NCBI GenBank assembly: GCA_017989485.1 | Contig: JAGNPU010000061.1 | Location: 1 to 8,343 of the forward strand | Reading direction: 5' to 3' | DNA length: 8,343 bases | Source of the DNA: Neisseriaceae bacterium | Lineage (GTDB): Bacteria > Pseudomonadota > Gammaproteobacteria > Burkholderiales > Neisseriaceae | In this document: positions 1-6,340 of the stretch, piece after piece | Layout of the letters: each line of letters opens with the position of its first letter | Numbering within the stretch: position 1 is the stretch's first letter | The notes under the pieces: generated by a model | The model's database searches: none | The model's input: the letters and a program-made list of their open reading frames with translations, nothing else | Told to the model about the DNA's origin: nothing | Translations under genes and position numbers: made by a program

Positions 1-129
1 AGTTAATACAGGACTTACCGTCGGTGAGGACTTCTGCCAATAGCCTGTATCGCGTCCGTCGTGTTTCGCGATAGGGGTTTCTAAAGGCTCGCCAATAGGG
101 ATGAGGCCATGCTTTTTTGGTGCAAACAT
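1..129 (-). CDS. Possible 5' end of a divergent unidentified gene (partial)
   Basis: Reading the - strand from an ATG at 129 gives 43 codons with no stop before the window edge, beginning MFAPKKHGLIPIGEP. An in-frame TGA lies just upstream (near 141-143), so this ATG is the first possible ATG start. The main support is compositional: bases 1-120 are about 51% G+C, while 121-420 drop to about 25%, so the coding-like composition ends almost exactly at this start. Against it, there is no convincing Shine-Dalgarno sequence before the ATG, and a 43-codon open frame can occur by chance. I do not recognise the protein and propose no function. An alternative is the last 23 codons of a + strand gene ending at the TAG at 72-74. 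If real, the gene is transcribed divergently from the paa operon and shares its control region. Confidence 0.35.
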   Translation of the reverse strand, partial: MFAPKKHGLIPIGEPLETPIAKHDGRDTGYWQKSSPTVSPVLT

Positions 130-173
130 TTTTGTGGCCGTTCATTTAATCGCTGAATAAGGGTTATTTTTTA

Positions 174-235
174 ATCATTATTTAAAATAAATGATACAAA
201 TTTTAAAATTATAATTTATTTTAAGTATCATTATT
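174..235. repeat. Overlapping AT-rich inverted and direct repeats
   Basis: Two perfect inverted repeats overlap here. TTAAAATAAAT (182-192) pairs with ATTTATTTTAA (214-224), an 11-bp arm with a 21-base loop. AATGATAC (190-197) pairs with GTATCATT (225-232), an 8-bp arm. Because the arms share bases 190-192, the two stems cannot form fully at the same time. ATCATTATT also occurs as a direct repeat at 174-182 and 227-235, and AATGAT at 190-195 is the reverse complement of its first six bases. These are directly visible. A role as an operator is inference, since AT-rich DNA yields chance dyads easily. Confidence 0.5.
208..213 (-). promoter_or_regulatory. Candidate -10 box for a divergent transcript
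   Basis: The + strand ATTATA reads TATAAT on the - strand, a perfect sigma-70 -10 hexamer placed to transcribe toward the possible divergent gene starting at 129. No good -35 hexamer is found 16-18 bases further upstream on that strand. In DNA this AT-rich the match may be chance. Confidence 0.15.
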
Positions 236-314
236 GTCGTTTTTTTATATTCTTTTCTCATGGTTGATTCTTTCCTCGTCTATTCTTATTCTGCTGTATT
301 TATTGATTAAATTT

Positions 315-320
315 TATAAT
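315..320 (+). promoter_or_regulatory. Candidate -10 box upstream of paaN
   Basis: TATAAT is a perfect sigma-70 -10 hexamer on the operon strand, about 150 bases before the paaN start. The bases at the expected -35 position (292-297, TGCTGT) match poorly and there is no extended -10 TG. It would need an activator or be a chance match. Confidence 0.2.
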
Positions 321-388
321 TAATAGGTAGTTTGGCGGGGTGTCTTTGATTTTCTGCAAGCTTTCCTGTTATTTTACGATACATATAT

Positions 389-417
389 TTGACTTTAATC
401 AGACAAACTTGTAATGT
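389..417 (+). promoter_or_regulatory. Candidate sigma-70 promoter for the paa operon
   Basis: TTGACT at 389-394 differs from the -35 consensus at one base. TGTAAT at 410-415 differs from the -10 consensus at one base, but the spacer is only 15 nt; with a 17-nt spacer the hexamer is TAATGT (412-417), a poor match. Transcription from here would start near 422 and give a leader of about 50 nt before the paaN start at 472. Position and the good -35 favour it, while the short spacer argues for activator help or against it. Confidence 0.3.
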
Positions 418-459
418 TTTGGTGTCTGTCTGCATCACTACATAAAAATGAACCCACCC

Positions 460-465
460 AAGGAG
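460..465 (+). promoter_or_regulatory. Ribosome-binding site of paaN
   Basis: AAGGAG lies 6 nt before the ATG at 472. It falls inside the longer frame that would begin at the ATG at 448, so it decides in favour of the start at 472. Confidence 0.85.
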
Positions 466-471
466 AACACC

Positions 472-2139
472 ATGTCACATTCATTGTTTCATGCGCATCA
501 GGAAACGCTTGCCTCTGCCTTAAATGCCATTGCTACTCGGACTTATTGGTCTGCCTATAACGAAATGCCCAGCCCTAAAGTGTATGGTGACGATGCCCCA
601 GCTCAAGGCAAGGCGGCTTTCGAGGCCCATCTTGGCCAGCGTTTTGAACTAGACCAGCCTGGGCAAAGCGGCTGGCACGGGACAGAGCAATCCCCTTATG
701 GTGTGGCTTTGGCCGTGGCCTATCCTGTCTGTGACGTGGATGCCCTGATTACGGCCGGTAAGGCCGCGATGACGCCTTGGCGCACCCTCGGCGTTGAGGG
801 CCGTACCGGCGTGTGTTTGGAAATCTTGCAGCGCTTAAACCAACAAAGTTTTGAGCTGGGTCATGCGGTGATGATGACCTCGGGGCAGGGGTGGATGATG
901 GCGTTTCAAGCCGGCGGGCCTCATGCCCAAGACCGTGGCCTAGAGGCTGTGGCTTATGCCTACCGTGAGCAAAGCTTTGTGCCCGCCGAGGCCGTCTGGG
1001 AAAAGCCGCAGGGCAAGCACCCAGCCTTGGTGATGCAAAAGCATTATGAGGTCACGGGTCGCGGCGTGGCCGTGGTCGTCGGCTGTGGCACTTTTCCGAC
1101 ATGGAATACTTATCCTGGCCTGTTTGCGGCCTTGGCCACCGGCAATGCGGTGATTGTGAAACCCCATCGTGATGGCGTATTGCCTGCGGCCATTACCGTG
1201 CGCACCATTCGTGCCGTCCTGAAAGAACAAGGCCTAGACCCTAATTTGGTGAGCCTGTGCGTGGCCGAAGACCGTGCCGTGACCCAAAAGCTAGTCACGC
1301 ATGCCCAGGTGAAGTCGGTTGATTTTACCGGCAGCAACGTCTTTGGCCAGTGGCTGATAGACCATTGCCGCCAGGCGCAGGTGTATGCCGAATTGGCGGG
1401 CGTAAACCACATTGTTTTAGACTCAACCGACGCGTACAAATACATGATGCGCAATCTGGCGTTTACCCTGTCCTTATACTCGGGGCAAATGTGTACCACC
1501 ACCCAAGCCATTTTTGTGCCGGCACATGGCATCAGCACCGATGAAGGGCATAAGTCTTATGACGACGTGTGTCGTGACCTGGCCGCCGCCATTGACGGCT
1601 TCTTGGCCAAGCCGGAAGTGGCTCATGCGGTCTTGGGCGCGATTCAATCTAGTGAGACGGTGAAACGCGTTGCCGCCGCCAATAACGGTGAGTTTGGTCA
1701 AGTGGTATTGGCGTCTAAAGCCTTAGAAAACCCCGAGTTTCCTCAAGCCGTGGTGCACACCCCAGCCTTAATAGGCTGTGAGGCCAGCGACGAAGCCGCC
1801 TACATGGAAGAGCGCTTTGGTCCCATTAGCTTTGTGGTCAAAGTGGCCAACACCGCGGCAGCCATTGCCCTGTCTGAGCGCGTGACGCAAACGCACGGCG
1901 CCTTGACCGTGGGCGTGTACTCAACCGATGAAGCCGTTTTAAACGCCATGATTGACGCCACCATTGACGCTAAAGTGGCGTTGTCGATTAACCTGACCGG
2001 CGGCGTGTTTGTCAACCAGTCGGCGGCTTACTCTGACTACCACGGCACCGGTGGCAACCCCGCCGCCAACGCGTCGTACTCGGATTCCGCTTTTGTGGCC
2101 AACCGCTTTCGCGTGGTGCAACGCCGCTACCACGTGTAA
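472..2139 (+). CDS. paaN: PaaN-type aldehyde dehydrogenase of phenylacetate degradation (no hydratase domain)
   Basis: This 555-residue protein of the aldehyde dehydrogenase superfamily is predicted to oxidise the ring-opened 3-oxo-5,6-dehydrosuberyl-CoA semialdehyde to the acid in the cytoplasm. Visible signatures are Asn212 (in WNTYPG), the cofactor-binding Lys230 (VIVKPH), FTGS at 285-288, the general base Glu307 (AELAG), the nucleophile Cys341 (GQMCTTTQ, 34 residues after the Glu as in the family), and EERFGP at 446-451. The protein ends soon after the dehydrogenase fold. The C-terminal MaoC-like hydratase domain that makes E. coli PaaZ (about 680 residues) bifunctional is absent, so this is the shorter PaaN class. 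The start at 472 is chosen over 448 because AAGGAG stands 6 nt before it. It is the first gene of the operon, and paaG follows after 9 nt. The substrate is inferred from family and context. Confidence 0.9.
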   Translation: MSHSLFHAHQETLASALNAIATRTYWSAYNEMPSPKVYGDDAPAQGKAAFEAHLGQRFELDQPGQSGWHGTEQSPYGVALAVAYPVCDVDALITAGKAAMTPWRTLGVEGRTGVCLEILQRLNQQSFELGHAVMMTSGQGWMMAFQAGGPHAQDRGLEAVAYAYREQSFVPAEAVWEKPQGKHPALVMQKHYEVTGRGVAVVVGCGTFPTWNTYPGLFAALATGNAVIVKPHRDGVLPAAITVRTIRAVLKEQGLDPNLVSLCVAEDRAVTQKLVTHAQVKSVDFTGSNVFGQWLIDHCRQAQVYAELAGVNHIVLDSTDAYKYMMRNLAFTLSLYSGQMCTTTQAIFVPAHGISTDEGHKSYDDVCRDLAAAIDGFLAKPEVAHAVLGAIQSSETVKRVAAANNGEFGQVVLASKALENPEFPQAVVHTPALIGCEASDEAAYMEERFGPISFVVKVANTAAAIALSERVTQTHGALTVGVYSTDEAVLNAMIDATIDAKVALSINLTGGVFVNQSAAYSDYHGTGGNPAANASYSDSAFVANRFRVVQRRYHV

Positions 2140-2143
2140 GGAA
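2138..2143 (+). promoter_or_regulatory. Ribosome-binding site of paaG, overlapping the paaN stop
   Basis: AAGGAA uses the last two bases of the paaN TAA stop. It abuts the ATG at 2143, leaving no room for initiation there, but is 6 nt from the ATG at 2149, which is therefore the preferred start. Terminating ribosomes on paaN would be well placed to reinitiate. Confidence 0.75.
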
Positions 2144-2148
2144 TGAAC

Positions 2149-2955
2149 ATGGTCTTTGACGATATTGATTACGCCGTGGCAGACGGCGTGGCCACCTTAA
2201 CCCTCAATCGGCCTGAGCGGATGAACAGCTTGCATGCCGCCATGCACTTGGAGGTGCGCTCGGCACTCGACGCGGTGGCGGCCGCGGCCGCCACCGGTGC
2301 GGTACGGGTACTGGTGTTGACCGGTGCGGGCCGGGGGTTTTGCGCGGGCCAAGACTTGGCCGCGGAAGAAGCCCGCTTCGACGCCGCCGGCAACCCGCCC
2401 GATTTGGGCCAGGTGGTGCGTGATTATTATCAGCCGCTGATTTTACAGCTCCAGGCTTTGCCGGTGCCAACGGTGGCGGCGGTCAATGGCGTGGCCGCCG
2501 GCGCTGGCGCATCAATAGCCTTGGCCTGTGATCTGGTGGTGGCCACTGCATCGGCCAGCTTTATCCAGGCCTTTGCCAAGATTGGTCTGATTCCAGACAC
2601 CGGTGGCACCTGGTTTTTGCCCCGGCGGGTGGGCATGGCTAGGGCCATGGGCATGGCTTTATTGGGTGACAAGCTGTCGGCCACCGAGGCCCAGGCGCAA
2701 GGCTTGATCTGGTCGGTGGTGGCGGATGCTGCGTTTGCCCCCTCGGTTAAAGCCTTGGCGGCCCAGCTGGCGGCGGCGCCAACTCAAGCTTTGGTGCACA
2801 TACGTCATGTCATGCGGGCGTCGCTGGGCCATGATTTAACAACGCAACTGGGCCTAGAGGCCAGCGTCATGACCGAATTGGGCCGCAGCGCTGATTTTCG
2901 TGAAGGCGTCATGGCCTTTACTGAAAAACGGCCAGCCGTGTTTAAAGGAGTGTGA
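2149..2955 (+). CDS. paaG: PaaG, ring 1,2-epoxyphenylacetyl-CoA isomerase (oxepin-CoA forming)
   Basis: This crotonase-family protein of 268 residues should convert the ring 1,2-epoxide of phenylacetyl-CoA to oxepin-CoA. In the family it also moves the double bond of the later 5,6-dehydro intermediate. Numbered from the ATG at 2143, motifs are LTLNRPERMNS (19-29), the CoA/oxyanion loops GRGFCAGQD (63-71) and GVAAGAGAS (116-124), and GLIPDTGGTW (148-157), whose Asp152 matches the catalytic Asp of PaaG. Both glutamates of true enoyl-CoA hydratases are replaced (Ser124 and Phe144 at those positions), which separates it from the paaF product in this window. The motif set and length (E. coli PaaG is 262) fit closely. 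The start at 2149 is preferred over 2143 on ribosome-site spacing. paaH begins 1 nt after the stop, implying tight translational coupling. Confidence 0.93.
   Translation: MVFDDIDYAVADGVATLTLNRPERMNSLHAAMHLEVRSALDAVAAAAATGAVRVLVLTGAGRGFCAGQDLAAEEARFDAAGNPPDLGQVVRDYYQPLILQLQALPVPTVAAVNGVAAGAGASIALACDLVVATASASFIQAFAKIGLIPDTGGTWFLPRRVGMARAMGMALLGDKLSATEAQAQGLIWSVVADAAFAPSVKALAAQLAAAPTQALVHIRHVMRASLGHDLTTQLGLEASVMTELGRSADFREGVMAFTEKRPAVFKGV
2944..2950 (+). promoter_or_regulatory. Ribosome-binding site of paaH, inside the end of paaG
   Basis: AAAGGAG lies within the last codons of paaG and 6 nt before the ATG at 2957. It sets the paaH start there instead of the GTG at 2900, which would add 19 residues overlapping paaG. 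Confidence 0.85.
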
Positions 2956-2956
2956 A

Positions 2957-4477
2957 ATGGGCGCGATACAACAAAGTCAGGTGATTGCCGTTGTTGGCAC
3001 TGGGGCCATGGGTGCCGGTATTGCCCAAGTGGCTGCCCTAGCTGGCCACCCGGTGAAGCTTTTAGACGTACGGCCAGGCGCGGCCGCGGCCGCGGTGAGC
3101 AGCATTCAAGGGCGAATTGAGCGATTGCGAGAAAAAGGGCGCCTCAGCGCCGAAGGCGCGGCACAGGCCAAAGCGCAGCTACGGCCGGTCAGCGCGCTAG
3201 CGGATTTGGCCGATGCCAGCTTGGTGATCGAGGCCATTAACGAAGATTTGGCCAGCAAGCAAAAGCTGTACGCCGACTTGGAACACATTGTGGCGGCAGA
3301 ATGCGTGTTTGGCAGCAATACCTCGTCGATTTCGATCACCGCCATTGGCGCTGCGTTACAGCGGCCAGAGCGTCTGGCCGGCCTTCATTTTTTTAATCCC
3401 GCACCGTTAATGGCCTTGGTTGAAGTCGTGGCCGGTTTGGCGACCAGTCCCAGCGTATTGGCAACGCTGTTTCATACGGCAGAAGCCTGGGGCAAGGCAC
3501 CGGTGTACACCAAGTCGACGCCGGGCTTCATCGTGAACCGAGTGGCGCGCCCTTATTACGCCGAAGCCTTACGCGTGTATCAAGAGCAAGGTGCCGACGC
3601 GGCCACCATTGATGCCTGCTGCCGTGAGGCGGGTGGGTTTCGCATGGGGCCATTTGAGCTGATGGACTTGATTGGCCATGACGTCAACTTTGCGGTGACC
3701 CAGTCGGTGTGGCAGGCGTTTTATTACGATCAGCGCTTCTTGCCTTCCTTGGTACAGCAAGATTTGGTTTACGCCGGGTTCTTGGGTAAGAAAAGCGGCC
3801 GTGGGTTTTATGATTATCGTGAGGGCGCCGCCGTGCCGCAGCCACAGACAGCTGCCGCCGCGGCGTATCCTGCGGCCGTGCGCCTGCATGGTGACTCGGT
3901 GGCGGCTCAGGCCTTGGCCAGTCGTTTAACGGCGCAGGGCCTGACGTTCGATTGTTCACCCGCCCTGAATGGGCGTTTGGCCACCGTGGGGGATGCTGTG
4001 CTGTGTGTGACAGATGGGCGCAGCGCCAGTCAGCGTGCGCATGACAATCAGCAGCCGAATACGGTGTTATTGGACTTGGCCTTGGATTATCAAACGGCCA
4101 CCCGCCTGGCCATCAGTGCCGCCACGGGCTGTTCGCCGCAGGCATTGCAGGACATGATCGGCCTCTTGCAAGGCTGCGGTATGGCGGTGTCGGTTGTGGC
4201 CGACGTGCCTGGGCTGGTGGTCATGCGTACGGTGGCGATGCTGGTCAATGAAGCCGCCGATGCGGTGAATCAGGGCGTGGGCAGCGTGGCGGGCATCGAC
4301 AAAGCCATGCGTCTGGGCGTGAATTATCCGCAAGGGCCTTTGGCCTGGGGCCAAAACATAGGCTTTGACAAGGTGCAAACCGTTTTGCGGCAGTTAGGCC
4401 ATGCCTATGGCGAAGACCGCTATCGGGTGTCGCCTTGGATCCAACAACAAGTTTTGGGAGCCAACGCGCATGCTTGA
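2957..4477 (+). CDS. paaH: PaaH, 3-hydroxyadipyl-CoA dehydrogenase
   Basis: This 506-residue cytoplasmic NAD-dependent dehydrogenase oxidises (3S)-3-hydroxyadipyl-CoA to 3-oxoadipyl-CoA late in phenylacetate beta-oxidation. The N-terminal Rossmann fold carries GTGAMGAG (14-21) and an acidic residue closing strand 2 (LLDVRP, Asp37). Catalytic residues align with the classic 3-hydroxyacyl-CoA dehydrogenases at the right spacing: Ser123 (NTSS), His144 (HFFNP), Glu156 (LVEVV) and Asn194 (FIVNR). A first C-terminal helical domain spans about 188-288 and includes GPFELMDLIG. A divergent middle segment of about 290-410, probably the reduced Rossmann-like domain of this family, follows. A second helical domain (about 411-500) has PGLVVMRTVAMLVNEAADAV and NYPQGPLAWG. 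It is somewhat longer than E. coli PaaH (475), mostly through the alanine-rich linker near 293-308. Its last 8 nt overlap paaI. Confidence 0.94.
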   Translation: MGAIQQSQVIAVVGTGAMGAGIAQVAALAGHPVKLLDVRPGAAAAAVSSIQGRIERLREKGRLSAEGAAQAKAQLRPVSALADLADASLVIEAINEDLASKQKLYADLEHIVAAECVFGSNTSSISITAIGAALQRPERLAGLHFFNPAPLMALVEVVAGLATSPSVLATLFHTAEAWGKAPVYTKSTPGFIVNRVARPYYAEALRVYQEQGADAATIDACCREAGGFRMGPFELMDLIGHDVNFAVTQSVWQAFYYDQRFLPSLVQQDLVYAGFLGKKSGRGFYDYREGAAVPQPQTAAAAAYPAAVRLHGDSVAAQALASRLTAQGLTFDCSPALNGRLATVGDAVLCVTDGRSASQRAHDNQQPNTVLLDLALDYQTATRLAISAATGCSPQALQDMIGLLQGCGMAVSVVADVPGLVVMRTVAMLVNEAADAVNQGVGSVAGIDKAMRLGVNYPQGPLAWGQNIGFDKVQTVLRQLGHAYGEDRYRVSPWIQQQVLGANAHA

Positions 4478-4943
4478 CTTAAGTCACCCACAAACCCTGG
4501 CCGAGGCCACCGTGGCGGCCTTGCAGGCCAAAGAAACCCTACCCGGCGCCATGAACATGCAGCTGCTAGCCACCCAGCCAGGCTACGCCTTATTGAGCAT
4601 GAAGGTGGCCGATTTTATGCTTAATGCGCATGGGATGTGCCACGGCGGGATGATCTTCAGCCTGGCCGATACCGCTTTTGCCTACGCATGCAACAACCGT
4701 AACCAGAACACCGTTGGGGCCGCGTGCAGCATTGATTTTACGGCCCCAGCCTTTCCTGGAGAAACGCTACAGGCGGAGGCGACCGAAACATTTATGGCGG
4801 GTCGTACAGGGGTTTACGACGTGGTGGTCAAAAATGAAGGGGGCCAGTTGGTTGCCCTGTTTCGCGGCAAAAGTCACCGCATCCGTGGCGAAGTATTAAA
4901 CAGCATGGCCAGTACGACCAACCCGAATGACAAAGCCGACTAA
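4470..4943 (+). CDS. paaI: PaaI, hotdog-fold hydroxyphenylacetyl-CoA thioesterase
   Basis: This 157-residue hotdog thioesterase is predicted to hydrolyse ring-hydroxylated phenylacetyl-CoA and related dead-end thioesters, releasing CoA that would otherwise be trapped. The signature stretch is CHGGMIFSLADTAFAYACN at 57-75: HGG at 58-60, and Asp67 matching the catalytic Asp on the central helix. GVYDVVVKN (114-122) and ALFRGKSHRI (129-138) are also typical of PaaI. It exceeds E. coli PaaI (140) by a longer N-terminus and a tail of about 15 residues that looks unstructured and polar. The ATG at 4470 is preferred over an upstream ATG at 4401 because GGGAG at 4456-4460 precedes it by 9 nt and because the longer version would overlap paaH by 77 bases. 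The 8-nt overlap with paaH indicates translational coupling. Confidence 0.94.
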   Translation: MLDLSHPQTLAEATVAALQAKETLPGAMNMQLLATQPGYALLSMKVADFMLNAHGMCHGGMIFSLADTAFAYACNNRNQNTVGAACSIDFTAPAFPGETLQAEATETFMAGRTGVYDVVVKNEGGQLVALFRGKSHRIRGEVLNSMASTTNPNDKAD

Positions 4944-4987
4944 CAGGCTAAAACCAATCAATTAAGAGAATAGAAGAGAGGCCTACC
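4944..4987 (+). promoter_or_regulatory. Short spacer with the paaK ribosome-binding site
   Basis: This 44-nt gap is AT-rich and shows no terminator-like hairpin or clear promoter. It ends with a purine run whose GAGG (4978-4981) sits 6 nt before the paaK ATG at 4988. A second in-frame ATG at 4997 is a possible but less well-placed start. Confidence 0.6.
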
Positions 4988-6304
4988 ATGACCACGATGA
5001 CGGACACCAGCCATTTAGAGCCTATTGAAATGGCCAGCCGTGATGAAATCACGGCATTGCAACTACAGCGGCTGCAACAAACGCTACAGCATGCCTACGA
5101 CAACGTGCCCCACCACCGGCAGGCATTTGACGCCCAAGGGGTGCACCCTAAAGACTTAAATAGCCTGAGCGACTTAAGCAAATTTCCCTTCATGATGAAG
5201 GACGATTTGCGCGCCAACTATCCGTTTGGGCTGTTTGCCGTCCCCCAGAGTGACGTGGTGCGCCTGCATGCCTCGTCGGGGACCACGGGCAAGCCCATTG
5301 TCGTGGGCTATACCCAAAACGACCTCAACGTTTGGGGGGATTTGATTGCCCGATCGATACGCGCCGCCGGTGGGCGTAAGGGCGACATGCTGCAAAACGC
5401 TTACGGTTACGGCATGTTTACCGGCGGGCTCGGCGCCCACTTTGGGGCGGAGCGCCTAGGCTGCTGCGTGATCCCCATTTCCGGCGGCCAGACCGAAAAG
5501 CAGGTGCAAAACATCATTGATTTCCAACCGGCGATCTTCATGTCCACGCCGTCTTATGCCCTGGTTGTGGCCGAAGAGCTGGCGCGTCAGGGCATTAAGC
5601 CAGAAGACAACTCTTTGCGCATCGGCATTTTTGGCGCCGAAGCCTGGACGGAAGGCATGCGTCAAGAAATCGAGAACAAGCTAGGCATACACGCCTTAGA
5701 CATTTACGGCCTCACCGAGGTGATGGGCCCAGGGGTGGCGTCTGAGTGCGTGGAAACCAAAGATGGCCTGACCATTTGGGAAGACCACTTTTACCCAGAA
5801 ATCATCGACCCAGTGACCGGCGAAGTGCTGCCTGATGGCGAAGAGGGGGAGCTGGTGTTTACCTCGTTGACCAAGGAAGCCTTCCCTGTGATTCGTTATC
5901 GGACCCGAGACCTCACCCGTATTTTGCCGCCGACGTCCCGCTCATTCAGACGCCTAGGCCGTTTTATGGGCCGTTCCGACGACATGATGATTGTGCGTGG
6001 GGTGAACGTGTTCCCGACGCAAATTGAAGAGCAAATTCTGCGCGACAAACACCTGTCTGGCAATTACCAAATTGAGTTGGCCAAAAAAGGCCATATGGAC
6101 ACCGTGGCGGTGCGCTGTGAGTTGCAAAATGAATACTCACATCAGCTCAGCGACGACAAAATCGACGAGATTGCCAAGCGGCTCCAGCAGCACATCAAGA
6201 CCAACGTCGGGATTTCTACTCAGGTGAGCGTGCTGGAATACGACAGCATTCCGCGCTCGCAGGTGGGCAAGGCCCGTCGCGTGATTGATCACCGGCCTAA
6301 ATAA
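4988..6304 (+). CDS. paaK: PaaK, phenylacetate-CoA ligase (AMP-forming)
   Basis: This 438-residue adenylate-forming enzyme activates phenylacetate with ATP and CoA to phenylacetyl-CoA, the entry step of the pathway. The length nearly equals E. coli PaaK (437). Motifs in order are the phosphate loop ASSGTTGKP (95-103), the aromatic/glycine-rich NAYGYGMFTGGLGAHFGAER (137-156), FGAEAWTEGMR (215-225), the adenine-binding YGLTEVMGPG (240-249), the ribose-binding Asp within RYRTRDLT (303-310), the hinge region GRSDDMMIVRGVNVFP (328-343), and the C-terminal lysine (Lys428 in VGKARRV) expected to catalyse adenylation. All key residues are present, so it should be active. No signal peptide or membrane segment is seen, so it is cytoplasmic. 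It starts a second, looser part of the operon after a 44-nt gap, with paaJ 36 nt downstream. Confidence 0.97.
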   Translation: MTTMTDTSHLEPIEMASRDEITALQLQRLQQTLQHAYDNVPHHRQAFDAQGVHPKDLNSLSDLSKFPFMMKDDLRANYPFGLFAVPQSDVVRLHASSGTTGKPIVVGYTQNDLNVWGDLIARSIRAAGGRKGDMLQNAYGYGMFTGGLGAHFGAERLGCCVIPISGGQTEKQVQNIIDFQPAIFMSTPSYALVVAEELARQGIKPEDNSLRIGIFGAEAWTEGMRQEIENKLGIHALDIYGLTEVMGPGVASECVETKDGLTIWEDHFYPEIIDPVTGEVLPDGEEGELVFTSLTKEAFPVIRYRTRDLTRILPPTSRSFRRLGRFMGRSDDMMIVRGVNVFPTQIEEQILRDKHLSGNYQIELAKKGHMDTVAVRCELQNEYSHQLSDDKIDEIAKRLQQHIKTNVGISTQVSVLEYDSIPRSQVGKARRVIDHRPK

Positions 6305-6340
6305 ACATCATCATTAACATTGAATGCTAAAGGAAAAGAA
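6305..6340 (+). promoter_or_regulatory. paaK-paaJ spacer with the paaJ ribosome-binding site
   Basis: This 36-nt AT-rich gap shows no hairpin terminator. AAAGGAAA with core AGGA at 6331-6334 lies 6 nt before the ATG at 6341. It decides against a TTG start at 6320, which would place the site inside the gene. Confidence 0.65.

Larger units (their letters stand above)
130..471. other. AT-rich intergenic leader of the paa operon
   Basis: This stretch of about 340 bases holds no convincing gene. Bases 121-420 are about 25% G+C by hand count, far below the flanking coding DNA. The only + strand frame with an ATG that I examined (260-310, 16 codons) has no ribosome site. The region contains overlapping inverted repeats at 174-235, perfect TATAAT hexamers on both strands, and a TTGACT box at 389-394. 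It therefore very probably carries the operon promoter and operator. I found no sequence resembling the GC-containing palindromes of known PaaR-type operators in it, and no clear CRP site. Confidence 0.7.

Noticed and set aside
10..33. AGGACTT directly repeated at 10-16 and 27-33, flanking the short dyad ACCGTCGGT (17-25), a possible operator half-site resembling PaaR motifs.
   Set aside because: The dyad is only 4+4 bp, lies about 450 bp from paaN and probably inside the divergent reading frame. It is too short to separate from chance.
260..310. A 16-codon + strand frame in the leader, rich in Phe and Tyr, resembling an attenuator leader peptide.
   Set aside because: There is no ribosome site before its ATG, no terminator/antiterminator pair follows it, and phenylacetate operons are not known to be controlled by attenuation.
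339..427. GGTGTCT repeated at 339-345 and 421-427 in the leader.
   Set aside because: A single pair of 7-mers 82 bases apart, without symmetry or further copies, is weak evidence for a binding site.
988..999. GCCGTCTGGGAA resembles the Neisseria DNA uptake sequence GCCGTCTGAA.
   Set aside because: It is one imperfect copy within paaN coding sequence with no other copies noticed, so it looks like chance.
940..1701. Long open frames on the - strand opposite paaN, and similar ones opposite the other genes.
   Set aside because: They lie antisense to clear, motif-bearing genes, have no recognisable domains, and are expected shadows of GC-rich coding sequence.
2900..2956. A 19-residue N-terminal extension of paaH from a GTG.
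   Set aside because: The AAAGGAG site at 2944-2950 lies inside it and points to the ATG at 2957, after which the protein reaches the Rossmann motif at the usual distance.
4944..4987. The paaI-paaK gap as a possible terminator or internal promoter.
   Set aside because: No GC-rich stem with a T run and no paired -35/-10 hexamers are present in the 44 bases.
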